From assembly GCA_965262595.1 (NCBI GenBank), contig OZ253548.1, positions 2,728,001 through 2,792,000 on the forward strand: 64,000 bases of DNA, given 5' to 3'. The stretch is from CATQHB01 sp965262595 (GTDB taxonomy: Bacteria > Chloroflexota > Dehalococcoidia > Lucifugimonadales > UBA3495). Positions 51,147 to 60,449 of this stretch are shown here, piece after piece (the first letter of the stretch is position 1; the number at the start of each line of letters is the position of its first letter). The notes beneath the pieces were generated by a model. It was given only the letters and a program-made list of their open reading frames with translations. It was not told where the DNA came from and made no database searches. Both the position numbers and the translations under genes were made by a program.

Positions 51147-51530
51147 TTAATCCAAGGTTACTAATCCTTCGCGGAAATCAATTATCAGTCTTTGGCCGCG
51201 GAAGAAGTCCAGGCCGAGGAGGCCTGACACGGGGGAACCGGGCGGCAGATTATGGCACAGCACCGGCAAGTTTTGGCGGGTCTGCTCCAAAGCTTCAAGC
51301 CGTTCAATGTTAGCGACCGGCGCCGTTTCCCGTCCGCTCGCGGTAATTAACCGTGAGAAATTTGTAGCGGCGCCAAGGTCATAACCGAGCCTGACCGCCA
51401 CGTTTCTGCTTATCAATGTCCGGGACGCTCCCGTATCCAGCAATAGCAAAGTATCTTCATAGCCGGCCGGCCCAAAAAGACGCGCGTAAACGGGGATCGA
51501 GTTCTTTTCCGGGTTGAAGGATATGCTCAA
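51147..51530 (-). CDS. Retropepsin-like aspartyl protease domain protein
   Basis: 127 residues, one pepsin-like half domain. The active-site motif is LLLLDTGASRTLIS near residue 32, and LLGLDFFRG forms the psi-loop motif (GxDF); both typical of bacterial retropepsin-like proteins that dimerise. Its start overlaps the stop of the upstream small gene by 4 bp (ATGA type), so the two are co-translated. Substrate unknown. No signal peptide is visible, so it acts in the cytoplasm. Confidence 0.85.
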   Translation of the reverse strand: MSISFNPEKNSIPVYARLFGPAGYEDTLLLLDTGASRTLISRNVAVRLGYDLGAATNFSRLITASGRETAPVANIERLEALEQTRQNLPVLCHNLPPGSPVSGLLGLDFFRGQRLIIDFREGLVTLD

Positions 51531-51754
51531 AGAACTAGCTCCCAGCCTGCGGGGGTGCCGCCAATATAGATGATTGCGTGGTGCATCCGGGGCAACTCCA
51601 TAGCTTTGTCGTGTACCTCGGCCTCATCCTTGCTGTGGAAGATAACTTTTCCCTGCACGATGTCCCGGGAACGGGTCAACTCCGGGTCTTCAATGATAAC
51701 CCACTCGGAATCAAAGGTTTCTTCAATCTCTTTCCAGGACATTACCTTGGACAT
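51527..51754 (-). CDS. Small protein coupled to the retropepsin-like gene, paralogue 1
   Basis: 75 residues. The N-terminal 24 residues (MSKVMSWKEIEETFDSEWVI) are nearly identical to the next gene upstream (MDKVMSWDEIEATFDSEWVL), with a shared later segment GKVIFHSKD / GKVLYHSSE. After about residue 45 the two diverge in length and sequence. Overlaps the retropepsin start by 4 bp. I do not recognise a characterised function; small proteins of this kind near retropepsin-like genes are probably a conserved cassette. Confidence 0.7.
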   Translation of the reverse strand: MSKVMSWKEIEETFDSEWVIIEDPELTRSRDIVQGKVIFHSKDEAEVHDKAMELPRMHHAIIYIGGTPAGWELVL

Positions 51755-51775
51755 TTCTGCCTCCCGTCGCCCCTC

Positions 51776-52093
51776 CTACTGTCCTGAGTCGGGGGCATCT
51801 TCTCGCTCCACTGATTGACCTAAACCCGCTTCGCTCCAGTCATATATGCCCCAGCCGCCGGGCAGCCCCCAATTTATAAGGTACACCACCGGTTCTTTGC
51901 ACACATAAACTACATCCGTGTTGGCTGGATTTACTGCGTCAGACTTTAGTTGAACTTGTCGCCATTCTGAAGAGTGGTAAAGGACCTTACCACTGGTGAT
52001 TTCCTTCTGGCTGTTATACTCCTGGTCCTCAATCAGCACCCACTCCGAGTCAAAGGTCGCTTCAATTTCATCCCAGGACATTACCTTGTCCAT
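51776..52093 (-). CDS. Small protein, paralogue 2
   Basis: 105 residues. Paralogue of the 75-residue protein 21 bp downstream: shared SDs, VMSWxEIExTFDSEWVxIED start and GKVxxHS segment. The C-terminal half (VVYLINWGLPGGWGIYDW) is longer, with a Trp/Gly-rich patch. Function unknown. It lies 17 bp downstream of the argG stop on the same strand, so cotranscription is possible. Confidence 0.68.
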   Translation of the reverse strand: MDKVMSWDEIEATFDSEWVLIEDQEYNSQKEITSGKVLYHSSEWRQVQLKSDAVNPANTDVVYVCKEPVVYLINWGLPGGWGIYDWSEAGLGQSVEREDAPDSGQ

Positions 52094-52110
52094 TGCTGCC
52101 TCCTTGCCGC

Positions 52111-53298
52111 CTACCCCTGCGCCTGGTTCTGGGTGCGTACCGGCAGGCCGTAGATGTTGATGAACCCGGCGGCGGCGGAATGGTCGAACTCGTCGTCCCG
52201 GTTATAGGTGGCAAGCCGGTACTGGTATAGAGCCTGGGGCGCGCTCCGGCCCACCACGGTGCAGACTCCCTTGTGCAGCCTGACCCTAACGTCGCCGGTG
52301 ACGTAACGCTGGGTGCTGCTGATGTAGGCGTCCAGGTCCAGCCGGTGGTGGGTGAACCACAGGCCGTTGTAAACCATGTCGGCGTATTCCTGGGCGATTC
52401 GGGCCTTGGTGCGGGCCTGGTCCTTGCTCAGGGTCAGCGTTTCCAGGGCCTTGTGCGCGGCGTGGAGCGTCAGCGCCGCCGGCGTCTCGTACACTTCTCG
52501 GGACTTGATGCCCACCAGCCGGTTTTCCACATGGTCCACCCGGCCCACGCCGTGTTCTCCGGCCAGGGCGTTCAGGTGACGTATCAGGTCGGTTCCGGCC
52601 ATATTTTCGCCGTCCACCGCCGTGGGAATCCCCTGCTCAAAGTGGATTTCCAGGTAGGTCGGCTGCTCCGGCGCCCGGCTGACCGGGCGGGTCCAATCGT
52701 AGGCGTCCTCCGGCGGTTCCAGCCAGGGGTCTTCCAGTTCGCCGGCCTCGGCGCTGCGGCCCCACAGGTTTTCGTCCACGGAGAAGCGGCTCTTGCCGGC
52801 GTTTATCGGCAGGCTGCGGGCTTGGGCATATTCGATTTCGTCCTCTCGGCTCATTCCCCAATCCCGGATCGGGGCGATGACCTTCAACTCCGGAGCCAGG
52901 GCGGCTACCCCCACGTCAATGCGTACCTGATCGTTGCCCTTGCCGGTGCAGCCGTGGGCCACGGCGTAGGCCCCCTCGGCTCGCGCCGCCTCCACCAAAT
53001 AGCGGGCGATCAGCGGACGGCCCAAGGCGGTTGCCAGGGGGTACTGCTCCTCATAAATGGCTCCGGCTTGCAGAGACGGGAACAGGAACTCATTGACCAG
53101 GGTTTCCTTGCCGTCCACGGTCAGGGCCTTGGCCGCGCCCACCTGGATTGCCCGCTCCCGTATGGCATCCAAGTCCACCATTCCCAGGTCAATGGTCAGC
53201 GTGATTATGTCTGCGTCGTACTCATCGATCAGCCAGGGGACGGCTACCGACGTATCCAACCCACCGCTGTAAGCCAGTACGATTTTATCTCTCGCCAT
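52111..53298 (-). CDS. argG: Argininosuccinate synthase
   Basis: 395 residues. The ATP-pyrophosphatase loop is VLAYSGGLDTSVAVPWL; the citrulline/aspartate-binding sequences GCTGKGNDQVR and SRFSVDENLWGRSAEAGELE are intact. It joins citrulline and aspartate with ATP hydrolysis to AMP. The start at 53298 has GGAGGTAAAT upstream. It is separated from argD by 630 bp that includes a MITE-like element. No argH or argF is in the window. Confidence 0.95.
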   Translation of the reverse strand: MARDKIVLAYSGGLDTSVAVPWLIDEYDADIITLTIDLGMVDLDAIRERAIQVGAAKALTVDGKETLVNEFLFPSLQAGAIYEEQYPLATALGRPLIARYLVEAARAEGAYAVAHGCTGKGNDQVRIDVGVAALAPELKVIAPIRDWGMSREDEIEYAQARSLPINAGKSRFSVDENLWGRSAEAGELEDPWLEPPEDAYDWTRPVSRAPEQPTYLEIHFEQGIPTAVDGENMAGTDLIRHLNALAGEHGVGRVDHVENRLVGIKSREVYETPAALTLHAAHKALETLTLSKDQARTKARIAQEYADMVYNGLWFTHHRLDLDAYISSTQRYVTGDVRVRLHKGVCTVVGRSAPQALYQYRLATYNRDDEFDHSAAAGFINIYGLPVRTQNQAQG

Positions 53299-53928
53299 TT
53301 GTGGTGATTTACCTCCGAAGTTCGGTATATTTACGAATGCTTATGCCGCCCGGTTTAAGGTTGGAAGTTTCAACGTTCCATTGATTTTCGATTGATTTTC
53401 AATTTCGCATTAGCGGTCAGGGCCAGGTTCGCTAAAAGCGAGTTAACTAGCCGGTGCGTCAAAGCCCGGCACGCGGCTACTTTGCCGTTGGGAGCGCGGT
53501 CTTCCAGCGGCGGCGCAACTACTCCTCTACTCCCCTTTTCCCCGATTTGTCCTTGGGTTTGGCCGCGGCGGGAAACCAATTCGCCAACGTTCCGTTCTCA
53601 AATAGCCAGAGTAGGCTGGTCGGCAAACGCTCACCACGGGGTTGTCAGGTCTCCAACCCCGGCCTTCCGTACAGACTGGGCCGGATAGACTGGGCCGGAT
53701 AGACCGGCATTGAAACGACATCCTGCTCCGGCCCATTCAACCAAATATGTCCTCCCTGCGGTTGAACCGTTTCTAAGGATATTCAGAATAAGTCATTAAA
53801 CGCCAGGGCCTTCACCCCGTCGTTCCTGCCTTCGCAGGAACCTAAAACGCTGTGGACCGAGGTTCCTGCTTTCGCAGGAACGACGGGTAGGGACAAACAC
53901 CCCGGTCACGGACTTATTCAGAAGTTCC
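53299..53928. other. Intergenic gap with a MITE and no recognised gene
   Basis: Between argG and argD. The first 470 bp show no plausible gene on either strand; the short reading frames there have no start signals and are low in complexity. The last 155 bp hold copy B of the MITE family. Confidence 0.6.
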
Positions 53929-53932
53929 CTAA
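53774..53932 (+). repeat. MITE-like interspersed repeat, copy B
   Basis: The most complete copy, about 159 bp. Left end AAGGATATTCAGAATAAGTC and right end GACTTATTCAGAAGTTCCCT are imperfect inverted repeats. Two inner hairpins GTTCCTGC...GCAGGAAC flank a spacer with CTGTGGACCGAGG. The argD stop codon (53929-53931) falls within its right end. Confidence 0.8.
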
Positions 53933-55119
53933 ATCTTGGCCAATGCCTGCTCCAGCCGGCCGATGCCCTCATCAATTTCCTCGGCGGTGACGGTCAGCGG
54001 CGGCATAAACCGGACTGCGTTGGGTTTGACCCCGTTCAGCAAAATGCCAGCGGCGTTGGCGTTGGTCAGAACCTGGCCGGATATATCGCTGTCAAACTCC
54101 AGAGCAGCCAGCAATCCCTTGCCCCGCACGTCGGAAATGAAGGAGAAGCGGGACTTAAGCTCGTTCAGCCGGCCCAGCAAATGCGGCTCCATCGCCTTAA
54201 CCTGGCCGGGGATGTCGTTATCAATCAGGAACTTGGTTCCGGCGTAGGACGCGGCGGTGGTCAGGGCATTGCCGCCGAAGGTGGAGCCGTGGTCGCCGGG
54301 CACCAGCGCCATCGCCCCTTGCTTGGACATAAAGGCCCCGATGGGCACCCCGTAACCCAGACCCTTGGCCAGGGTTATCACGTCCGGCTCTACGCCATAT
54401 TCCTGGTAGCCGAACAGACTGCCCAACCGGCCCATTCCGGTTTGCACTTCATCCAGCATCAGGAGCAGGCCCTGGCTGTCGCACCACTCCCGAACCCGCT
54501 GCAAATAATCGTCCGCCGGGATGTTCACTCCACCCTCGCCCTGTATCGGCTCGACAAACACGGCGGCGGTCCGGTCCGTTGTAGCGTTCATAATCGCTTC
54601 CACGTCGTTAAAGTCCACATGGACAAAGCCGGGCTGCAACGGCTGGAAAGATTCCTGGTAGTGGGGCTGGCCGGTGGCCGCCACCGTTGCCATGGTGCGC
54701 CCGTGGAAGGAATTGAAAGCGGTGATAACCTCATAGGCCCCGTCCCGGTTCAGCTTGCCGTAGCGCCGGGCCAACTTCAGCGCTCCCTCGTTGGCCTCGG
54801 CCCCGCTGTTGCCGAAGAACACCCGGTCAAGGCAGCTATTTTCCACCAGCAGCTCGGCCAGCATCAGTTGGGGCACGGTGTAAAACTGGTTGGAGGTTTG
54901 CAGCAGGGTACCGGCCTGCTCGACGATAGCCTGGGTAATTACCGGGTGGGAGTGCCCCAGGTTGTTTACGGCCCAACCGGCTACGAAATCCAGATATTCC
55001 TTGCCGTCGGCGTCCCATACCCGGGAGCCTTCTCCCCGGGTGATTACCACCGGCTGCCGACGCACCGTTTGGGCGTAGTATTTATTCTCTATTTCAATCC
55101 AGTCACTGCTTTTGCTCAT
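53929..55119 (-). CDS. argD: Acetylornithine aminotransferase
   Basis: 396 residues, class III PLP aminotransferase. PLP lysine in ITLAKGLGYGVPIG; GNSGAEANEGALKLARRYG and LMLDEVQTGMGR are typical. It converts N-acetylglutamate semialdehyde to N-acetylornithine. The start overlaps the stop of the large UPF0182 gene by 4 bp (ATGA), so the two are translated together. Its own stop lies inside a MITE end. Two 4-aminobutyrate-type variants exist in the family; position in the arg genes favours argD. Confidence 0.93.
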   Translation of the reverse strand: MSKSSDWIEIENKYYAQTVRRQPVVITRGEGSRVWDADGKEYLDFVAGWAVNNLGHSHPVITQAIVEQAGTLLQTSNQFYTVPQLMLAELLVENSCLDRVFFGNSGAEANEGALKLARRYGKLNRDGAYEVITAFNSFHGRTMATVAATGQPHYQESFQPLQPGFVHVDFNDVEAIMNATTDRTAAVFVEPIQGEGGVNIPADDYLQRVREWCDSQGLLLMLDEVQTGMGRLGSLFGYQEYGVEPDVITLAKGLGYGVPIGAFMSKQGAMALVPGDHGSTFGGNALTTAASYAGTKFLIDNDIPGQVKAMEPHLLGRLNELKSRFSFISDVRGKGLLAALEFDSDISGQVLTNANAAGILLNGVKPNAVRFMPPLTVTAEEIDEGIGRLEQALAKI

Positions 55120-57944
55120 GGTGAATCACCTCCCAAGGTTTTCCGTAGGCTTTCCAGAGATTTTTCCAGGTCTTTCAGAGCCTTTCCCAGCTCGTTTACT
55201 GACGTTTCGATTTGATCCAATTGTTCTAATTGATCCAATTGTGCCGACTGTTCCGTTGCAACACCGGCGCCGGCAATTGCACCGGGTGCGGCATCGGAGC
55301 CCGCGTCGGAGTCGGAGCCGGAGCCGGAGCCGGAGCCGGGGGTGCCCGCCGCGTCCGCCGGGGAGGTAACTTCCCCAACCAGCAGGGCCAGGGCCTCTTC
55401 CATGGTGTCGGCCATAACCAGGTTGGTATTGTCGGCCAGTATAACCTTTTTCAACTCGGGAAAGTTCAACACCTCCGACCGAAGGTATAGCGGCTCCACG
55501 TACACTATTGTATCAGCAATGGGTATTACCAGTATTTGCCCCCGGATAGGCTGGGAACCGGAGCCGCTCCACAAGGTAAACTGCTGGGAAACCTGATGGT
55601 GGTTTTGAATCCGCGCCTCCACCTGACTGGGACCGTCAATTTGCCGGTCGTCGGGCAGTTGGTAGCTCTTTAACTGGCCGTAGTGGGGCCAATCGTTGCG
55701 GGCAGCCAGCCAGCCCACCAGGTTTTTCTTCTGGCCGGCGGGGGAAAAGGGGATCAGCAGCACAAACTCCTCCCGCTCTTCGCCGGGCAGCCGGATTATC
55801 AAATAAGAGGGCGTTGCCCGAACCGGATCCTTACCGAAAGCGCTCGCCAGCGGTAAATCCCACTGCTCGGCCTGGTTAAAGAATACCTGCGGGTCGGTGA
55901 CATGATACCGCAAATATAGCTCAGCTTGAACCGACAAGAGGGTCGCCGGGTAACGGATGTGGCGTCGCAGGTCCGGCGGCATTTCCGCCAGGTCCTGAAA
56001 CAGGCCGGGAAAGGCTCGCCGGTACATCCGGAGCAACGGGTCTTCCGAGTCAATGACATATAGCCAAACGTCACCATTATAGGCGTCCACCACGGCCTTG
56101 ACACTGTTTCGGATGTAATTGAAGCCGTCCCCGCTGGGTGTGGCGTAGGGATAACGCGCGGTTATGGTATAGGCGTCCTGAATCCACCAGAGCTTGCCGG
56201 CATCGTCCAGCACCGGGTAGGGGTCCCGGTCCAGCTTGAGGAAGGGGGCAATGGCGCTGACCCGCTTCCCAATCTGCCGCCGGTACTGGATGCGGCTTTG
56301 CGGCCTGACCTGGTTGCTGAGCAAAATGTTAATGTCGTCAAACTCTGCGGCGTAAACCGCCCGCCGTACCAGGGAGCTAAGGGCCACTCCGCCGGTGCCG
56401 TCGTAACGCTCGAAATCGGTGCTGGGGTTAACCTCGGTCATACCGCTGTTGACAATTGCGAAGGTCAGGGGAGTCTCGCCATAATAGACTCCCGGTTGGG
56501 ATACCGGCAGCTTGCCCCGGATCGGTATGTCCTGGATGAAAAACTCCGGGCGGCCATCGCCGGGGGTGAACTCGTTGGCCGGACTCATGGCGACTCCGTA
56601 GCCGTGAGTATATTGCAGCCGCTGGTTGACCCAGTTCTGGGCGTCATCCGGCAGGGTGGAATTCAGCTCCCGCACACCGACAGTCACCTGGCGCAGGTGT
56701 CCGTCCACCTCATACCGGTCCGAATCCAGGTCCACGAACTCGTAGTAAAGCTCCATAAACTGAAGCTGGTTATAGGCATCGCGCATGGTCGGCAAGTCCC
56801 ACAACCGGATGTTGTTGATGGTGGCGCGGTGCTCCCGCAACACCTCGGCGCTCAAGGTATCGGTTACCGGATAGGAGCTTTCTTCCACCGCATCCAGCCC
56901 ATAGGCGGCGCGGGTGGCCTCCAGGTTGCGCCGGATGAATGGCTCCTCCCTGGAAAACTCATCCGGGTCCACCTGGAAACGCTGGAACAGGGCCGGGTAG
57001 GCGGCGCCCGCCAGCAGCAGCATGATTATCCATAGGGTGAAGGCGCCGACCATCAACCGCAATCCGGCAAAGTAAACGCTGGCGCCAAAGCCGACTGCGG
57101 TCAGCAGGGCCAGTCCGGTGAGAAACCAGAGCGCCGGAATACGGGCGTTGACGTCAGTATAGTTGGCCCCGCTCACCACCACGCCGCTTTCGGAAAGAGT
57201 CAGCCCGTAAATGTTGGCGACGTGACCGGCGGCGATAATCACCATCAGGAAGATGCCCAACGCCGCCGCGTGACGCAGCATCCGCGGCGTCAGGACAAAA
57301 CTGACGCCGCGCAGGGTGTAGATGCTGATGTAAAGGGCCAGGGAGCAGGCGATGGAGGTGATACACAGCGTCAGAAGCCAGCTTTGGACGAAATCAATCG
57401 CCTCCAGAATTACCACGTAAAAACTTACGTCGAGCCCAAACTGGGGGTCGGCTGCGCCAAAGGATACGGTGTTAAATAAGAGCAGGGCCACTTGCCAACG
57501 GTCAGCGGCCAGCGATCCAAAGACCAGGGCGGCAATCGCCACGGTCAGGACAAGGACGGCCAGCAGGCCGACCATTATCAGGCGGGAGAAATTAGGGGGG
57601 AGGGACCTCACCGATGTGCCCAACGACAGCCGATGCGCCCAAAAGAAGTTGGCGCTCAGGGTGAGGGCGGCCAGGATACTTCCGATGAGAAACAGCCCGG
57701 TCTTGAAGAACGCTATCTTGACGAAAACGGGTCGGTAGCCAATTTGGCTAAACCACAGCCAATCGGCATAGACCCCGAAAGCCCACCAAATCACTATCCC
57801 CAGGGCGGCCAGAACGGCCAGTATGATGCTCCAACGGCGAATGCGTCGGAGCCAACGGCGGATGCGTTCAAGCTGGTCGGCGGAAATCCCGGGAAAGCTT
57901 GGCCCGGGCACCGGGTCGGAGTCATTGGTCAGTTCATAGCTCAC
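55116..57944 (-). CDS. UPF0182 family large membrane protein
   Basis: 942 residues. The N-terminal 320 residues have about seven transmembrane helices; the rest is a large extracytoplasmic domain with conserved-looking segments (VSSYPVTDTLSAEVLREHRATI, GYGVAMSPANEFTPGDG and FVLLIPFSPAGQKKNLVGWL). The C-terminal 90 residues are variable: a Gly/Ser repeat from a 6-bp unit at 55306-55343, an Ala-rich part, and then a coiled-coil with heptads (LDQLEQLDQIETSVNELGKALKDLEKSL split by repeats). Function is unknown for the family. It is located inside an arginine gene run and coupled to argD. Confidence 0.88.
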   Translation of the reverse strand: MSYELTNDSDPVPGPSFPGISADQLERIRRWLRRIRRWSIILAVLAALGIVIWWAFGVYADWLWFSQIGYRPVFVKIAFFKTGLFLIGSILAALTLSANFFWAHRLSLGTSVRSLPPNFSRLIMVGLLAVLVLTVAIAALVFGSLAADRWQVALLLFNTVSFGAADPQFGLDVSFYVVILEAIDFVQSWLLTLCITSIACSLALYISIYTLRGVSFVLTPRMLRHAAALGIFLMVIIAAGHVANIYGLTLSESGVVVSGANYTDVNARIPALWFLTGLALLTAVGFGASVYFAGLRLMVGAFTLWIIMLLLAGAAYPALFQRFQVDPDEFSREEPFIRRNLEATRAAYGLDAVEESSYPVTDTLSAEVLREHRATINNIRLWDLPTMRDAYNQLQFMELYYEFVDLDSDRYEVDGHLRQVTVGVRELNSTLPDDAQNWVNQRLQYTHGYGVAMSPANEFTPGDGRPEFFIQDIPIRGKLPVSQPGVYYGETPLTFAIVNSGMTEVNPSTDFERYDGTGGVALSSLVRRAVYAAEFDDINILLSNQVRPQSRIQYRRQIGKRVSAIAPFLKLDRDPYPVLDDAGKLWWIQDAYTITARYPYATPSGDGFNYIRNSVKAVVDAYNGDVWLYVIDSEDPLLRMYRRAFPGLFQDLAEMPPDLRRHIRYPATLLSVQAELYLRYHVTDPQVFFNQAEQWDLPLASAFGKDPVRATPSYLIIRLPGEEREEFVLLIPFSPAGQKKNLVGWLAARNDWPHYGQLKSYQLPDDRQIDGPSQVEARIQNHHQVSQQFTLWSGSGSQPIRGQILVIPIADTIVYVEPLYLRSEVLNFPELKKVILADNTNLVMADTMEEALALLVGEVTSPADAAGTPGSGSGSGSDSDAGSDAAPGAIAGAGVATEQSAQLDQLEQLDQIETSVNELGKALKDLEKSLESLRKTLGGDSP

Positions 57945-58230
57945 AGGTCATCGCTCGTAAGCCCGCAAGGATAAGAAATAAACCGGAAATGGCGGAATAA
58001 GAACAAAGGACATTCGAAAGTTACGCTTGAATTATTGGAAGATAACCGGGCCAAAGAACCTGCCGGAACTGCTTGCCGAAGGGCGGGCTGCCCAAATAAC
58101 AAATACCGTAAATGCTGTCGATTAAACTGTTGCCAGGAATAGCCGTCAGGGTTTGTCTCCGGAGCCGGCGGCTTGCCGTTATACCGGCGCCGAACCGGCG
58201 GGATTGCCTGGACTTTCCGGACTGCCCAAA

Positions 58231-59118
58231 CTAATCGGGCTGCCCGGATTGCCCGGATTGCCCGGATTGCCCGGATTGCCCGGATTGCCCGGATTGCCCG
58301 GATTGATCTGGACTGATCGGGCTGCCGGCGCTGTCGCCGATAATGCGGGTGCCCAGGGATTTGCCTGCTACGCAGCCCAACAGCGCTCCCGGCTCTCGTC
58401 CGTCCACAATATCGGCCACCGGCGAGTTTTCCAACGCGCGCAGGCAGGCGGCCAGCTTGGGAATCATCCCCCCGTTCACCACGTTGGAACGAAGCAAAAT
58501 ACCGGCCCGCCGCCGGTCCAATCGGGACATAACCCGACCGTTTCCGTCCATAACGCCGGGCACGTCGGTGAGGAAAATCAGCCGTTCCGCGCCCAGGGTG
58601 TAGGCCAACTCCCCGGCCACCGTATCGCCGTTAATGTTCAGCGGCCCGCCGGCGTGTTCCGACCCGTCGTCGATCTGTATCGCCAGCGGAGCCAGCATCG
58701 GGATATAGCCGCTGTCCAGAATGGCCCGGAGCGGCTCCGGGTTGACGTGGGTAATCTCCCCCACATAGCCCAGCTCCGGGTTGGCGATGCGGGCCTCCAA
58801 AAGCCCGGCGTCAATGCCGCTGATACCCAGAACCCGGCCTCCCAGCCGATGCAGGGCGCCGACCAACTCCTTGTTAACCAGACCGGTAAGCACTGCCACC
58901 ACAATATCCAGGCTGGCGGCGTCGGTAACCCGCAGTCCGTTGACAAAGCGGGGCGGAATACCCTGGCGCTGCATCCACTGGGATATAACCGGGCCGCCCC
59001 CGTGAACTACCACCACGTCCCGCCCCTGCTGTTGCAGGGTAACCAGGTCTTTCAAGCTGGTATCGTGGCTGCCCAGGGTACTGCCCCCGATTTTCACCAC
59101 TATGGGCGGGCCGGACAC
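58231..59118 (-). CDS. argB: Acetylglutamate kinase with C-terminal SGQ repeats
   Basis: 295 residues. The N-terminal VVKIGGSTLGS and VVHGGGPVIS motifs are the amino-acid-kinase phosphate and nucleotide sites. It phosphorylates N-acetylglutamate. After GDSAGSPISPD the last 24 residues are Ser-Gly-Gln repeats from seven exact 9-bp units at 58242-58304, not part of the family. GTG start with GGAGG 6 nt upstream. It is 110 bp downstream of argJ. Confidence 0.93.
   Translation of the reverse strand: MSGPPIVVKIGGSTLGSHDTSLKDLVTLQQQGRDVVVVHGGGPVISQWMQRQGIPPRFVNGLRVTDAASLDIVVAVLTGLVNKELVGALHRLGGRVLGISGIDAGLLEARIANPELGYVGEITHVNPEPLRAILDSGYIPMLAPLAIQIDDGSEHAGGPLNINGDTVAGELAYTLGAERLIFLTDVPGVMDGNGRVMSRLDRRRAGILLRSNVVNGGMIPKLAACLRALENSPVADIVDGREPGALLGCVAGKSLGTRIIGDSAGSPISPDQSGQSGQSGQSGQSGQSGQSGQPD
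58242..58304. repeat. 9-bp tandem repeat, 7 exact units, in argB
   Basis: Plus-strand unit GCCCGGATT, seven exact copies back to back. In argB it encodes Ser-Gly-Gln units at the very C-terminus. The identical copies point to recent slippage or expansion. Confidence 0.92.
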
Positions 59119-59228
59119 TCAGACCTCCAAATTAGAAGAAAGCTTATCGTTCATCGCTCAACGTTTATCACCGGAATTGGCCGGCGCCGGTCCATAAGCT
59201 TTGGGCTATAGGTTGCTGGCTCTGGGCC

Positions 59229-60449
59229 TTAAGTAGTGTAGGCGCTATTGATGATGACGTATTCCTCGGTCAAATCGCAGCCCCAGGCGGTGGCCTCGCC
59301 CGACCCCAGGTTAAGCTGCAACCGGAAGGTCACCTCCGGCCGTCTCATCAACGCGACCACGGCGTCCCGGTGGAAGGGAATCGGCTTACCCGCCTCCATA
59401 ATGCACACGCCGTTGATAAAGAGGTCGATCTTGTCCTCCTCGACGGCGGCGCCGCTGCGGCCCAGGGCGGCAAATACCCGTCCCCAGTTGGGGTCGGCGC
59501 CATACACGGCCGATTTCACCAGGCTGGAGGAGGCGATAGTCTTGGCGGCCTTGCGGGCGTCCGCCGTATCCTTGGCCCCGGCCACGTCCACCACAATCAG
59601 GTGAGACGCACCCTCGCCGTCCCGGGCCAGTTCCTGAGTCAGGTGAACGCAGACTTGCCGGAGGGCGGCCATAAAGGTATCGGCGTCCGGAGAGCCGGCG
59701 CTTATCGGCTGGTTGCGGGCGGTGCCGTTAGCCATAATCAGCACCGTATCATTGGTGCTGCTGTCTCCGTCCACGGTCAACATATTGTAGGTCTCGTCGG
59801 CCACTTGGCTCAGCGCCTGCTGCAAAAAGGCCGGCTCCACGGCTGCGTCGGTAGTCAAAAAGGACAGCATGGTCGCCATATTGGGGTGTATCATGCCGGA
59901 ACCCTTGGCAATGCCGCCCAGGTGGGCTTGCCGACCCTCCACCTCAAAGCTGACCGCTACCTCTTTGGGGCGGGTGTCGGTGGTCATAATCGCCTTTGCC
60001 AGGTCGGGGCCGCCGGTGCCGGTCAGCTCAAGCTGCTCCACCCCGTCGCGAATCAGTGACATCGGCAGTTCCACACCAATCACCCCGGTGCTGCAAACCA
60101 TTATCTCCTCCCGGGTGACCCCGGTCTTTTGGGCGCCCAGGGAGGTCATCTCAAGGGCGTCAATACGGCCCTGCTCTCCAACGCCGGCGTTGGCAATACC
60201 AGCGTTGACAATCAGCCCCCGCATCGGGGTGCCCTGACCCAGCCGCTGCCGGTTGACGGTAACCGTGGGCGACTTGATGGTGCTGGTGGTAAACACCCCG
60301 GCGGTGGCGCAAGGGCTGTCGGAAAGCAGGATGCCCAGGTCCAATTTGTCCTCGGCGTAGGTCTTCAGCCCGGCGTAAATGGCCCCGGCGCGGAAGCCCT
60401 GGGGCGTAGTTAAGGTTCCACCATCAACGAAGTTTATTGCATCGGACAT
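59229..60449 (-). CDS. argJ: Glutamate N-acetyltransferase / ornithine acetyltransferase
   Basis: 406 residues. The self-cleavage site is KGSGMIHPNMATMLSF with Thr as nucleophile, splitting alpha and beta chains. It recycles acetyl from N-acetylornithine to glutamate, so this organism uses the cyclic arginine pathway. AGAIYAGLKTYAEDKLDLG and VNAGIANAGVGEQG are typical. The ATG at 60449 has GGGGAG 6 nt upstream. First gene of the minus-strand arg run. Confidence 0.95.
   Translation of the reverse strand: MSDAINFVDGGTLTTPQGFRAGAIYAGLKTYAEDKLDLGILLSDSPCATAGVFTTSTIKSPTVTVNRQRLGQGTPMRGLIVNAGIANAGVGEQGRIDALEMTSLGAQKTGVTREEIMVCSTGVIGVELPMSLIRDGVEQLELTGTGGPDLAKAIMTTDTRPKEVAVSFEVEGRQAHLGGIAKGSGMIHPNMATMLSFLTTDAAVEPAFLQQALSQVADETYNMLTVDGDSSTNDTVLIMANGTARNQPISAGSPDADTFMAALRQVCVHLTQELARDGEGASHLIVVDVAGAKDTADARKAAKTIASSSLVKSAVYGADPNWGRVFAALGRSGAAVEEDKIDLFINGVCIMEAGKPIPFHRDAVVALMRRPEVTFRLQLNLGSGEATAWGCDLTEEYVIINSAYTT

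Noticed and set aside
52273..53307. Long plus-strand reading frame opposite argG
   Set aside because: Antisense of a conserved enzyme in a GC-rich genome; no motifs and no start signal.
53299..53760. Coding sequences between argG and argD
   Set aside because: Short overlapping frames on both strands without ribosome sites, conserved motifs or normal codon patterns.
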